From: Candidatus Sulfotelmatobacter kueseliae
Lineage (GTDB): Bacteria > Acidobacteriota > Terriglobia > Terriglobales > Acidobacteriaceae
Direction of reading: 5' to 3'
Assembly: GCA_900290255.1 (NCBI GenBank)
Contig: OMOD01000142.1
Coordinates: 40,418 to 104,417, forward strand
DNA: 64,000 nt
In this document: in pieces, positions 52,237-59,801 of the stretch
Layout of the letters: each line of letters opens with the position of its first letter
Position numbering within the stretch: position 1 is the stretch's first letter
The notes under the pieces: model-generated
The model's database searches: none
Seen by the model: only the letters and a program-made list of their open reading frames with translations
Told to the model about the DNA's origin: nothing
Program-made: the position numbers and the translations under genes

Positions 52237-53637
52237 ATGAAAATGAACAGAGAGTCTTGGTGGCTTAGTTCCCTGCTGCTCGGAATGGCCTCGACACAGG
52301 CGGTAGCGCAACAACCGGTCGCGCGGCTGGAACTAATCCCTCCTTCGCCCGTCACCAACAAAATCGTTTTGGATATCCGCGGGGCGTTGGAGAATAACGC
52401 CGATTCGGAGCGGCAATATGCGATTTCGCTTTATCTCGACCGGGAGTCGCCGGACACGCTGCTCGATGCCGAAAACGTGAAGGTCCCCGCGCACGGCAAC
52501 ACGGGCATCTACTGCCGCCATTCCACCGAGCAATGGGCGGGCCGACATCGCATCATTCTGCTGGCGACCAGCGCGAGTGTGCGGGTGCGTGCAGAACGCG
52601 AACTGGAAGTGATGGCGTCTTCGATCCGCTCGACTCGCACCGTGGACGGCGCCTGGGTTGGCATTGCCCACTGGAGCGACGAAGAAGGCCGCTACTGGAA
52701 CTCGACCATCCGCAAACTGACCGAAGACGATTGGCGCGAGCAGATTCGTGGCATGCACAGCCTCGGGATGGATACCGTGGTGATCCAGGAGAGCTTTCGC
52801 AACCAGGAGTACTACGGCCGGAACAACATCTCCAGTACCGGCTACAAAGGGCTGGCCTATTATCCGTCCGATCTGTTCCCCGGCCGGGCGCAGGTCGCCG
52901 CCCACGATGCGTTGGAAGCCATCTTGTCGGAAGCGGACCGGCTAAACATGAACGTCTTTCTCGGCGTGGGCATGTATGCCTGGTTTGATTTCAGCGCCGC
53001 GTCGCTCGATTGGCACAAGAAGGTTGCTGCTGAGCTATGGCGTCGTTACGGCCATCACCCCTCGTTTTATGGGTGGTACGTCTCGGAGGAGACTTATGGC
53101 AGCCTGATCCCTGACGAAGGAGAGCAGGCGAAGGAGCGCTACCGGCAGGAAGTCATCCACTTTTTCGCCGAATTTCAGGCTTTCTGCCGCCAGCTTGCCC
53201 CGGAGAAGCCGATCATGCTGGCGCCCAATGCGCACGGCATGTTGAAGTCGCAGGACGTTTGGCCGCTGGTGCTTAAACATCTCGACATCGTCTGTCCGTT
53301 CGCCTTTCATCGCATGCCCGAGGGAGACATCACCGGCGAGCAGTCAGCGGAAATCTGGCAGTCGATGTGCGACAAAGCCGGAGCACACCTGTGGATGGAT
53401 ATGGAGGCGTTTCTGTTCCAGGAGAACGCCCTGGTTCCGCGTCCGATCGGCGGCTTGCTCCAGGATCTCCAGCGTTTCCCGAATTTCGAGAAGATTCTCT
53501 GCTACCAGTATCCGGGCATCTTCAATTCTCCGCAAACCAAGGTACAACCGGGCGGTCCGCCGACCGTCGTGCTCTATCGCGACTACCTGCGATACCGGCA
53601 AGAAATCGATCGAAGCAATCAGAACAAGACGAATTGA
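52237..53637 (+). CDS. Exported DUF4434 glycosidase-like protein
   Basis: 466 residues with a signal peptide (SSLLLGMASTQAVAQ). An N-terminal beta domain (about 25-130) precedes a TIM-barrel-like region resembling DUF4434: WVGIAHWSDEEGRYWNSTIRKLTEDDWREQIRGMHSLGMDTVVIQ, NVFLGVGMYAWFDF, HPSFYGWYVSEETYG and CPFAFHRMPEGD. The Glu pair in YVSEET is a plausible catalytic site. The start at 52237 is preferred because it opens the signal peptide; AGGAG is 11 bases upstream. It follows the NanE-NanK fusion by 64 bases and probably cleaves the glycan whose sugar NanE-NanK processes. Confidence 0.72.
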   Translation: MKMNRESWWLSSLLLGMASTQAVAQQPVARLELIPPSPVTNKIVLDIRGALENNADSERQYAISLYLDRESPDTLLDAENVKVPAHGNTGIYCRHSTEQWAGRHRIILLATSASVRVRAERELEVMASSIRSTRTVDGAWVGIAHWSDEEGRYWNSTIRKLTEDDWREQIRGMHSLGMDTVVIQESFRNQEYYGRNNISSTGYKGLAYYPSDLFPGRAQVAAHDALEAILSEADRLNMNVFLGVGMYAWFDFSAASLDWHKKVAAELWRRYGHHPSFYGWYVSEETYGSLIPDEGEQAKERYRQEVIHFFAEFQAFCRQLAPEKPIMLAPNAHGMLKSQDVWPLVLKHLDIVCPFAFHRMPEGDITGEQSAEIWQSMCDKAGAHLWMDMEAFLFQENALVPRPIGGLLQDLQRFPNFEKILCYQYPGIFNSPQTKVQPGGPPTVVLYRDYLRYRQEIDRSNQNKTN

Positions 53638-53832
53638 CCGGTCGTGTTGACAGTCCAAGTGCCTGAAGGGTGACCTCGGCCGTCTGGCGTTTAATCTTGC
53701 CGGCCGAGGATTTCGAGGGCAGTGCCGACAACCCGGTGTTCCCCTTGTTTGCGCGGCGTGTTAGCCTATCGGCGGCGGGGCGGAAGAGCGGGCTCGGGAG
53801 CCGGCGCCGCTCTAAGCTGGTAGCAGTCTTTC

Positions 53833-54615
53833 ATGGCGCTCGATCCTAAACCCGGACGGATACCCGTATCTCCTTCATCCAAAGGAACTTCCGCCGCTTC
53901 TCCCGGTCACGGACAGGCGCAACTTTCCGGTCCTGACGGGGTTGAAATTAGTGTGAGCACGGCTGCACTCGACGGCGGCATGCTGATGGCTGCGACGACT
54001 GCGCAGGCGTCTGCGGTTTTCTCACCGGTGGTTGCCGGGGCCGAGCCGCCTTCTGACGCGCAGATCATGCTGCGAGTGAAAGCGGGCGACCAGTCAGCAT
54101 TTGACTATCTGGTGCAGAAGTATCGCCGCCCGATGGTGAGCTTCATGTACCGGATGGCGCGCAACGCGGCGGCGGCCGAAGATTTGGCGCAGGAAGTTTT
54201 CCTGCGCGTGTATCGCTCGCGCGAAAGCTACGAGGCCAGCGCGAAGTTTACGACCTGGCTGTATCGCATTGCGACCAATCTCGCGGTGAATCACGCGCGC
54301 GACACGCGCCACGAGCGGCCGGAGGTGACAGTCAGTCTGGACGAGCCCGACGAAGAAACCGGCAACACGTTCGAGGTGCCGGATGGAAACTTGAACGCCG
54401 AGCAGATCATGGTGCGCCGGGAGCGAATGCTGGCCATCCGACGCAAGGTGGAAGCGCTGCCCGAGCAGCAGCGGATGGCGGTCATCATGCACAAGTACCA
54501 GCAGATGGATTACAAGCAGATTGCGGAAGTTCTGAAGCGGAGCGAGTCGGCGACCAAGTCGCTGCTCTTCCGCGCCTACGAGACTTTGCGGGAACAGTTA
54601 AAAGAATATTTATAG
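53833..54615 (+). CDS. ECF-type RNA polymerase sigma factor
   Basis: 260 residues. Sigma-70 region 2 (about 75-145: QSAFDYLVQKYRRPMVSFMYRMARNAAAAEDLAQEVFLRVYRS, FTTWLYRIATNLAVNHARD) and region 4 (about 195-255: EALPEQQRMAVIMHKYQQMDYKQIAEVLKRSESATKSLLFRAYETLR) are clear. It would direct transcription to alternative promoters. The first 75 residues are Ala/Ser/Pro-rich and atypical, so the real start could be internal (for example near residue 50). It precedes a zinc-finger anti-sigma gene by 66 bases, a normal ECF arrangement. Confidence 0.88.
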   Translation: MALDPKPGRIPVSPSSKGTSAASPGHGQAQLSGPDGVEISVSTAALDGGMLMAATTAQASAVFSPVVAGAEPPSDAQIMLRVKAGDQSAFDYLVQKYRRPMVSFMYRMARNAAAAEDLAQEVFLRVYRSRESYEASAKFTTWLYRIATNLAVNHARDTRHERPEVTVSLDEPDEETGNTFEVPDGNLNAEQIMVRRERMLAIRRKVEALPEQQRMAVIMHKYQQMDYKQIAEVLKRSESATKSLLFRAYETLREQLKEYL

Positions 54616-54681
54616 CAAGACGGGCTTTGGTTTTGGGTGAGGACAGCGGCGAAGAGAGAAGAGAGTTGAGGGGAAGCGGTT

Positions 54682-55170
54682 ATGAAATGCGAGGAGATTC
54701 GCGAACGGATGCCCGATGTGGCGGCTGGACTCAGCCAGCCCACAGCGGAGGAGGGCCAGCATCTGGCCAGTTGTGCCGCGTGCGCGGAGCAACTGAAGGC
54801 GATGAGTGCAACCATGGCGCTGCTCGATGAGTGGCAGGCGCCGGAGCCGTCGCCGTATTTTGACGTCCGCCTGCAGGCTCGCCTGCGGGAGGAAATGACC
54901 GCGCCGCAGCCGGGCTGGTTGTATTGGTTCCGCCGCCCGGTGCTGGCGGCGGCGCTGACGGTTCTCGTGGGCATTGGCGTGGGATTGTTCTTCACGCGCA
55001 GCAGCGGAATCTACGCTCCGCCGGAGGAGGAAGCTGCCATTACCGAAACGGCAGAGCCGGGCAGCGCGGTGAGCGATCTACAGGCGCTCGACAAGAACCA
55101 CGACTTGTATTCGGATTTCGAGTTGCTGGACGATCTGGATCTGCAGCAAGATGTGGTTGCGAATCCGTAA
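54682..55170 (+). CDS. Zinc-finger anti-sigma factor
   Basis: A 162-residue inner-membrane protein. The N-terminal anti-sigma domain has HLASCAACAEQL, the HxxxCxxC zinc motif (about residues 27-34). One membrane helix (VLAAALTVLVGIGVGLFFT) is near 85-103, and an acidic periplasmic tail ends DLYSDFELLDDLDLQQ. It should hold the preceding sigma factor inactive at the membrane. The acidic tail is unusually rich in Asp/Leu. It is followed closely by a DUF3106 gene, another usual companion. Confidence 0.82.
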   Translation: MKCEEIRERMPDVAAGLSQPTAEEGQHLASCAACAEQLKAMSATMALLDEWQAPEPSPYFDVRLQARLREEMTAPQPGWLYWFRRPVLAAALTVLVGIGVGLFFTRSSGIYAPPEEEAAITETAEPGSAVSDLQALDKNHDLYSDFELLDDLDLQQDVVANP

Positions 55171-55229
55171 GCCAGAAATTGTGAAGTTGGAAGGCTGAAA
55201 ACGGCGAAGCGCTCGAACGGGCGGACAAA

Positions 55230-55874
55230 ATGAGACGGGGAAACAATATGACGGGACGGCTGGCCTGCGCCGCCATGGCTCTGGCAGTAGCTGCAACGTC
55301 TCCCTGCCTGGCGCAAAGAGGCTTCTCTCCCCAGCAAAGGCCTGCCGCCGCCCCCGCCTATCAGGCGCCACGACAGCAGGCACCCCGCCAGCAGGCGCCC
55401 CGCCAGCAGCAGGTGCGTCCGCAGCCGCGAGGCCACGCCGGAGACTGGTTGCGGCGCTATAAAGATATGCCTCCACAGGAGCAAGAGCGCGAACTGCAGA
55501 AGGATCCCGCGTTCCGCCGCCTGCCACCGGAAAGACAGCAACAACTGAGACAGCGCCTGCAGCATTTCTCGAATCTGCCGCCCCAACAGCAGTTGCGCGT
55601 GCTGAACCGCATGGAGACCTGGGAGCATCTGACTCCGGAGCAAAAGCAACAAGCGAGGCGGGTCTTCGCTCAGATGCAGCAACTACCGCCCGACCGCCAG
55701 CGCCAGGTGCGCACGGCGATTCGGAACTTGCGGGCAATGCCCCCGGAACAGCGGGAGCAGATCATCAACTCCCCACGCTTCAAAGGCATGTTCTCAGACC
55801 AGGAGCGGGAACTGATGCGGGGAGCCTCGCGGCTGCCGCTGGCTCCGGCGGAAGAGGGCGGGCCACAGGAGTAG
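55230..55874 (+). CDS. Exported DUF3106-family protein
   Basis: 214 residues with a signal peptide (LACAAMALAVAATSPCLAQ), a Gln/Pro/Ala repeat (four copies of APRQQ-like units, residues 45-68) and then DUF3106-type helices: MPPQEQERELQKDPAFRRLPPERQQQLRQRLQHFSNLPPQQQ and LTPEQKQQARRVFAQMQQLPPDRQRQVRTAIRNLRAMPPEQRE. The ATG at 55248 is an alternative start with GGGG upstream. Its role is probably envelope stress, as third gene with an ECF sigma and anti-sigma pair. Confidence 0.75.
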   Translation: MRRGNNMTGRLACAAMALAVAATSPCLAQRGFSPQQRPAAAPAYQAPRQQAPRQQAPRQQQVRPQPRGHAGDWLRRYKDMPPQEQERELQKDPAFRRLPPERQQQLRQRLQHFSNLPPQQQLRVLNRMETWEHLTPEQKQQARRVFAQMQQLPPDRQRQVRTAIRNLRAMPPEQREQIINSPRFKGMFSDQERELMRGASRLPLAPAEEGGPQE

Positions 55875-55889
55875 GTCAGTGGCTAGGGA

Positions 55890-56045
55890 TCAGTGGTCAG
55901 GGGTCAGGGGTTGGTTACTGGTAGAGGGCTCGTCGAGGCCAAGATCCTGTCTCACTTCCTGCGCACTGAAGATTCGTTCCTCGCCTTTCCTCAGGCGCTC
56001 GAGGACTTCAGCCGCTAGGTAGTAGTCCCCCGCCTCATCGATCAT
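55890..56045 (-). CDS. Orphan antitoxin-like micro-protein
   Basis: A minus-strand frame of 51 codons whose ATG at 56045 has AGGAG 8 bases upstream (in-frame ATGs at 56051 and 56054 sit too close to it). It reads MIDEAGDYYLAAEVLERLRKGEERIF..., then SAQEVRQDLGLDE, which resembles the C-terminal half of RelB/YefM-style antitoxins (ageE-x-x-SxeEVrxxLGL pattern). The DNA-binding N-terminus is missing, and no toxin gene follows. The last residues run into a GGTCAG-type repeat. It is probably a truncated antitoxin remnant. Confidence 0.45.
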   Translation of the reverse strand: MIDEAGDYYLAAEVLERLRKGEERIFSAQEVRQDLGLDEPSTSNQPLTPDH

Positions 56046-56084
56046 TAGCATCATCTCCTAAGTTATCATCACCACTTCGGGACC

Positions 56085-57011
56085 CTACTGTCGCAACAGA
56101 TTTCGGGCGATGAAGAACACGTTCGCCGGGCGCTCGCCCAGTCGCCGCATGAAGTAGGGATACCACTCGGTCCCGAACGGCACGTAAACCCGCATGCACC
56201 ATCCTTCGCGCACCAGGCTCTGCTGCAGATCGCGGCGAATCCCGTACAGCATCTGGAATTCAAACGAGTCGCGCGCGATCTTTTCCCGCGTGGCAAAGTC
56301 CTGAGCCTCGCGGGTGATGTTTTCGTCGTGAGTGGCCAGGCCGTGATAGACACCGCTCTTCATCAGGATCTTCATCAGCTTGACGTAGTTCGCATCGACC
56401 TCGGCTTTCCTTTCGAACGCGATGCTGGCCGGTTCTTTGTAGGCGCCTTTACACAGGCGAATGCGGATTCGCTCCGCCAGCAGTTTCTCGATATCGCTCT
56501 CGGAGCGCTTCAGGTAGGCTTGGATCACCGTGCCTACGCTGTTCCCATTCCCCGGCATGCGGTGTAACTGCTGCACAAAATCGAGAGTGCGCTGTGTATA
56601 AGGAGAGCCTTCCATGTCCACGCGCACAAAACCGGGTGGCGTCATGGAGGCCGCTCTGGCCACAAGCCCACCGACCAGATCGTGGGCGAGATTCTCGTCC
56701 ACGTCCAGACCCATGTGAGTCAGCTTTAGGCTGATATTGGCGGTGAGTTGGTTGGCGGCGATGGCGTCGAGAATCTGATGGTAAAGCTGCGCGCTGAGGC
56801 GGGCTTCGTCGGGGTTGGTGACGTTTTCGCCAAGATTGTCAATAGTCACGCTCATGCCGGCGCGGTTGACGGCCTGGGTGACGCGCACGGCGTCAGCGAT
56901 CTCGGTGCCGGCAACGAAGCGGCCGGAAACGCGGCGTCCGAGAGCGGAACGTTCGGCAAAATGGCGCAGAGAACGATTTTCAGAAAGATGGACAAAGAAC
57001 GCCCTTAGCAT
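56085..57011 (-). CDS. Proline dehydrogenase
   Basis: A 308-residue monofunctional FAD-dependent proline dehydrogenase that oxidises proline to pyrroline-5-carboxylate at the membrane. Family features are SVTIDNLGENV, ISLKLTHMGLDVDENLA, FVRVDMEGSPYTQRTLDF, GTVIQAYLKRSESDIE, RIRLCKGAYKEP, ATHDENI, FEFQMLYGIRRDLQ and VYVPFGTEWYPYFMRRLGERPAN. The RRLxERPxN substrate motif is intact. The ATG at 57011 has AGGT 6 bases upstream. No P5C dehydrogenase is adjacent. It may continue the ornithine to proline to glutamate flow suggested by rocD at 39036. Confidence 0.92.
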   Translation of the reverse strand: MLRAFFVHLSENRSLRHFAERSALGRRVSGRFVAGTEIADAVRVTQAVNRAGMSVTIDNLGENVTNPDEARLSAQLYHQILDAIAANQLTANISLKLTHMGLDVDENLAHDLVGGLVARAASMTPPGFVRVDMEGSPYTQRTLDFVQQLHRMPGNGNSVGTVIQAYLKRSESDIEKLLAERIRIRLCKGAYKEPASIAFERKAEVDANYVKLMKILMKSGVYHGLATHDENITREAQDFATREKIARDSFEFQMLYGIRRDLQQSLVREGWCMRVYVPFGTEWYPYFMRRLGERPANVFFIARNLLRQ

Positions 57012-57160
57012 GAAGTACCTGCCAGCTCCGGAAGGATTCGGTCCGGGAGGATAAGAAAAGGAGTGCGCGGAACCTGCATGAAGATCACAGAAATTTGTAT
57101 CACAAACCAGGCACACGAGCGGTAGGACGGAGATCACATGTCTCTGGCCGGTGCCCAGGT

Positions 57161-57502
57161 CTATTCCGGCGAGAACTTGACTTCCACCAATTCGTGCGAA
57201 TCATGAGCGGCGGGCTCCCATCTCCAGCGGCGCACGGCATTGGCTGCCGCCTGCACCAGGATCGGATGTCCCGCTTTGACTTCCATTGTCCTCACGCTGC
57301 CGTCAGGTGCCACCAAGACATCGACTTTGACAATCCCTGCCAGCGCCAAGGTCCGGGCCAGCATAGGATAGGCCGGAGTCACGCTCTCCACCACTCTGCG
57401 CTTGCCGGTATTGTCCTGGGCGTGACACGGAAGGGGAGCCAACGAGCACATCACAGCCAGAAGCAGAGCTCCAACTGCACTCAACCTCTTCAAGGTTTTC
57501 AT
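57161..57502 (-). CDS. Periplasmic stand-alone TonB C-terminal domain protein
   Basis: 113 residues: a signal peptide (LSAVGALLLAVMCSLAPLPCHAQ) followed directly by a TonB C-terminal domain (ESVTPAYPMLARTLALAGIVKVDVLVAPDGSVRTMEVKAGHPILVQAAANAVRRWRWEPA). It has no membrane anchor or proline linker, so it cannot act as a classical energy transducer, and its role is unknown. Such short forms are common in Acidobacteria. It is convergent in neither direction; trxB lies upstream on the same strand. Confidence 0.8.
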   Translation of the reverse strand: MKTLKRLSAVGALLLAVMCSLAPLPCHAQDNTGKRRVVESVTPAYPMLARTLALAGIVKVDVLVAPDGSVRTMEVKAGHPILVQAAANAVRRWRWEPAAHDSHELVEVKFSPE

Positions 57503-57603
57503 TTGGAATGAAGTCTAAATCGCGTGGCGCCGACGGAACAGATCACAAAGGTCATGGGCAGGAAGTAGCGGGCGGTTCGTAGTATTTTTCAATTAGAACT
57601 TAC

Positions 57604-58536
57604 TTACTTGCCGTGCCCCTCCAGGAGCTTCTCGACCTCGATGGCCGCCATGCACCCAGTTCCGGCCGCGGTGATGGCCTGGCGATAGCGCCGGTCCTGG
57701 ACGTCGCCGCAGGCATAGACTCCGTGTACTCGGGTGAACACGTAGTTGTGGGTCTTGAGGTAGCCGTCGGAGTCGGTATCGAGCTGGCCGGCAAACATCT
57801 TGGCGTTGGGCTCGTGGCCGATGCCCAGAAAGAGCGCGCTGGTAGGAAAATCCCAGACTTTGCCGGTCTTCACGTTGCGCAGCTTGAGGCCGGTGACTTC
57901 CTGCTTGCCCACGTCGTAAACGTCTTCGACGACAGTGTCGAGCAAAAACTGAATCTTCTCGTGGCGCTGGGCGCGGTCCAGCATGATTTTCGACGCGCGG
58001 AAGGCATCGCGGCGATGAATGATCGTGACTTTGGTCGCGAAGCGCGTGAGGAATATCGCTTCTTCCATGGCGGAGTCTCCGCCGCCGACTACCACAATTT
58101 CCTTTCCCGAGAAAAAGAAGCCGTCGCAGGTGGCGCACGACGAAACGCCATGGCCGATGAGTTGCTGCTCGTGAGGCAAGCCCAGCCAACGGGCGGAGGC
58201 GCCGCTGGCAATGATCAGAGTCTGTGAATGAATCTGCTGGTGTCCGACATGCAGCAGAAATGGGCGCTGGCTGAGATCCGCGCTGCTGAGGTGGGCCATG
58301 CGATATTCCGCGCCGAAGCGCTCCGCCTGCTTGCGCATGTTCTCGACCAGCTGCGGGCCCAGGATGCCTTCGGGGAATCCGGGAAAATTCTCGACCAGCG
58401 TGGTGAGCGAGAGCTGCCCCCCGGGTTCGTGGCCTTCGATGACGAGCGGCCTTAAGTTGGCGCGCGCGGTGTAGAGAGCGGCGGTGTGTCCGGAACAGCC
58501 GGATCCGATGATGACAACGTTGCGAGTTTCGCTCAT
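57604..58536 (-). CDS. trxB: Thioredoxin-disulfide reductase
   Basis: A 310-residue FAD/NADPH enzyme that reduces thioredoxin in the cytosol. The FAD motif IIGSGCSGHTAALY, the redox pair SSCATCDGFFF (Cys134, Cys137), the NADPH motif VVGGGDSAMEEA with HRRDAFRASK, and the C-terminal ACGDVQDRRYRQAITAAGTGCMAA are all present. The second glycine motif reads GSGCSG, with Cys where Pro/Ala is usual. It probably supplies electrons to thiol systems such as the ResA-like protein only indirectly. Confidence 0.94.
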   Translation of the reverse strand: MSETRNVVIIGSGCSGHTAALYTARANLRPLVIEGHEPGGQLSLTTLVENFPGFPEGILGPQLVENMRKQAERFGAEYRMAHLSSADLSQRPFLLHVGHQQIHSQTLIIASGASARWLGLPHEQQLIGHGVSSCATCDGFFFSGKEIVVVGGGDSAMEEAIFLTRFATKVTIIHRRDAFRASKIMLDRAQRHEKIQFLLDTVVEDVYDVGKQEVTGLKLRNVKTGKVWDFPTSALFLGIGHEPNAKMFAGQLDTDSDGYLKTHNYVFTRVHGVYACGDVQDRRYRQAITAAGTGCMAAIEVEKLLEGHGK

Positions 58537-58620
58537 AGTGATTTGTATTAATCAATTAGATAACCCAGTTCGGATTTTGATGCACAGGATAATTGTCCGA
58601 GCGCGAGAGCAGGCTTCGAA

Positions 58621-59394
58621 TTACTTCTTCTCATCTCCAGACCTTGTCTGGCCGGATTTTGTAGCGGCCTTGGGCTTGGCTCCGCTGATTTTCGCCAACT
58701 CTTCCGGCACGGTTTTTCGCACTCCCAGCAGCACGCGATAGTTCGCGAGCACCTCTGACGCGCCGCGGAACAGGGGCTCATACGCACTCTGATCCGGCGC
58801 CGGGCCGCCCTCGGCGGCCAAGCAGCGCGCCAGCGCTACTGAGGACTTGCCGAAGCGTTCCAGCCGGACTCGGCTGGCAGGCGTGTTGGCGGCGAGCATC
58901 GCCTCAGCCGTCGTGACCGAGGACGCACTATCCTCGAGCGAAACCTCGATCAGTTCCTTGGGATCGCGCACATGCAGCACCAGCGTCTCGATCATGTTCT
59001 GCCCGTCGTTACTGAAAGAGTACTGCACGCTGGAAAACAGCGCCTGCACCGAGAACTCGCGGCGAATCCGAACGTAACTCGCGACCGAGGGTTCGCCGGC
59101 AACGTGGCCATTCTGTCCGGGCTGCAGGAAGTTCGGCATGTCGGTCAGCGTCGAGCGGCCGCGAGAGACCTCGAAATCGGCACTGAATAGCGGCTGCTTG
59201 GGGATGCGGGCGAGCGCCGCGGCGATTTCTTTCTGTTCATCAGCCGAAGGCGTGCAGACATTCAGCATGTGGACCTGCACCTGCGGCTGAGTGGAGGGCG
59301 GGTTGGCCGGTTGCTGCTCCTGCGCTGACAAGGGCAGAACGGCCGCGAGCGCGACTACAGAAACGCCAAGGATGAAACCTGGACTCTTAGGCAC
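58621..59394 (-). CDS. Exported hypothetical protein
   Basis: 257 residues starting at GTG. A signal peptide (FILGVSVVALAAVLPLSAQ) is followed by an unknown globular domain (about 45-235). Visible segments are HMLNVCTPSADEQKEIAAALARIP, SADFEVSRGRSTL, VRIRREFS and YSFSNDGQNMIETLVLHVRDPKELIEVSLED. The tail is Lys/Ser/Gly-rich. I do not recognise the family; it looks like a conserved acidobacterial secreted protein. The ribosome-binding site is weak. A catalytic motif is not apparent. Confidence 0.65.
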   Translation of the reverse strand: MPKSPGFILGVSVVALAAVLPLSAQEQQPANPPSTQPQVQVHMLNVCTPSADEQKEIAAALARIPKQPLFSADFEVSRGRSTLTDMPNFLQPGQNGHVAGEPSVASYVRIRREFSVQALFSSVQYSFSNDGQNMIETLVLHVRDPKELIEVSLEDSASSVTTAEAMLAANTPASRVRLERFGKSSVALARCLAAEGGPAPDQSAYEPLFRGASEVLANYRVLLGVRKTVPEELAKISGAKPKAATKSGQTRSGDEKK

Positions 59395-59437
59395 GATGGA
59401 ATTCTAAACGAGAAGTATCGAAAAATCTTGGACCGCA

Positions 59438-59470
59438 AAGGTCGCAAAGGATTTCGCCAAGGTCGCAAAG
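59438..59470. repeat. Short direct repeat
   Basis: AAGGTCGCAAAG occurs twice, 21 bases apart (59438-59449 and 59459-59470), just before the 66-codon gene at 59490. This GGTCGCAAAG type of repeat is common as low-value intergenic debris. No function is inferred. Confidence 0.4.
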
Positions 59471-59489
59471 AAAGACTTAGAATTCCTGT

Positions 59490-59690
59490 ATGGCGAATCT
59501 GACTCTGGTTTACGGCATGCGGTTGTTGCCGTCCGAGGACATAGCTGAGGTGGGCCTGGCTCCGGTGAAACTCACCAACGGCCGGGAAGCCCACGTCACC
59601 ATGCACATCCTCGAAGGCAGCAAAGAAGATATTGAAAAGCAGTTGCGCACGAGCCTGGAAGCGTTCTTCGATCTCTATCCGGAGATTTGA
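59490..59690 (+). CDS. Small hypothetical protein
   Basis: 66 residues (MANLTLVYGMRLLPSED ... LEAFFDLYPEI). It has no signal peptide or membrane segment. The balanced composition, the segment EAHVTMHILEGSKEDIEKQLRTSL and the position before a SpoIIE phosphatase gene support real coding. The function is unknown. The ribosome-binding site is weak. Confidence 0.55.
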   Translation: MANLTLVYGMRLLPSEDIAEVGLAPVKLTNGREAHVTMHILEGSKEDIEKQLRTSLEAFFDLYPEI

Positions 59691-59772
59691 AGCGGCGGAA
59701 CGCAAAGCTCCCGGTCCGTCCGGCACGCAAGTTTCGCGGCCTTTCGGTGGTGAGATTGATCCTCTATCGCCG

Positions 59773-59778
59773 TATAAT
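59773..59778 (+). promoter_or_regulatory. Possible -10 element of the SpoIIE phosphatase gene
   Basis: A perfect TATAAT hexamer lies 29 bases before the gene at 59802. A TTGATC is 11 bases upstream of it, too close for a usual -35, so only the -10 is suggested. Confidence 0.35.
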
Positions 59779-59801
59779 CCTAGGCCTCTGCCCAGCGTTG
59801 A

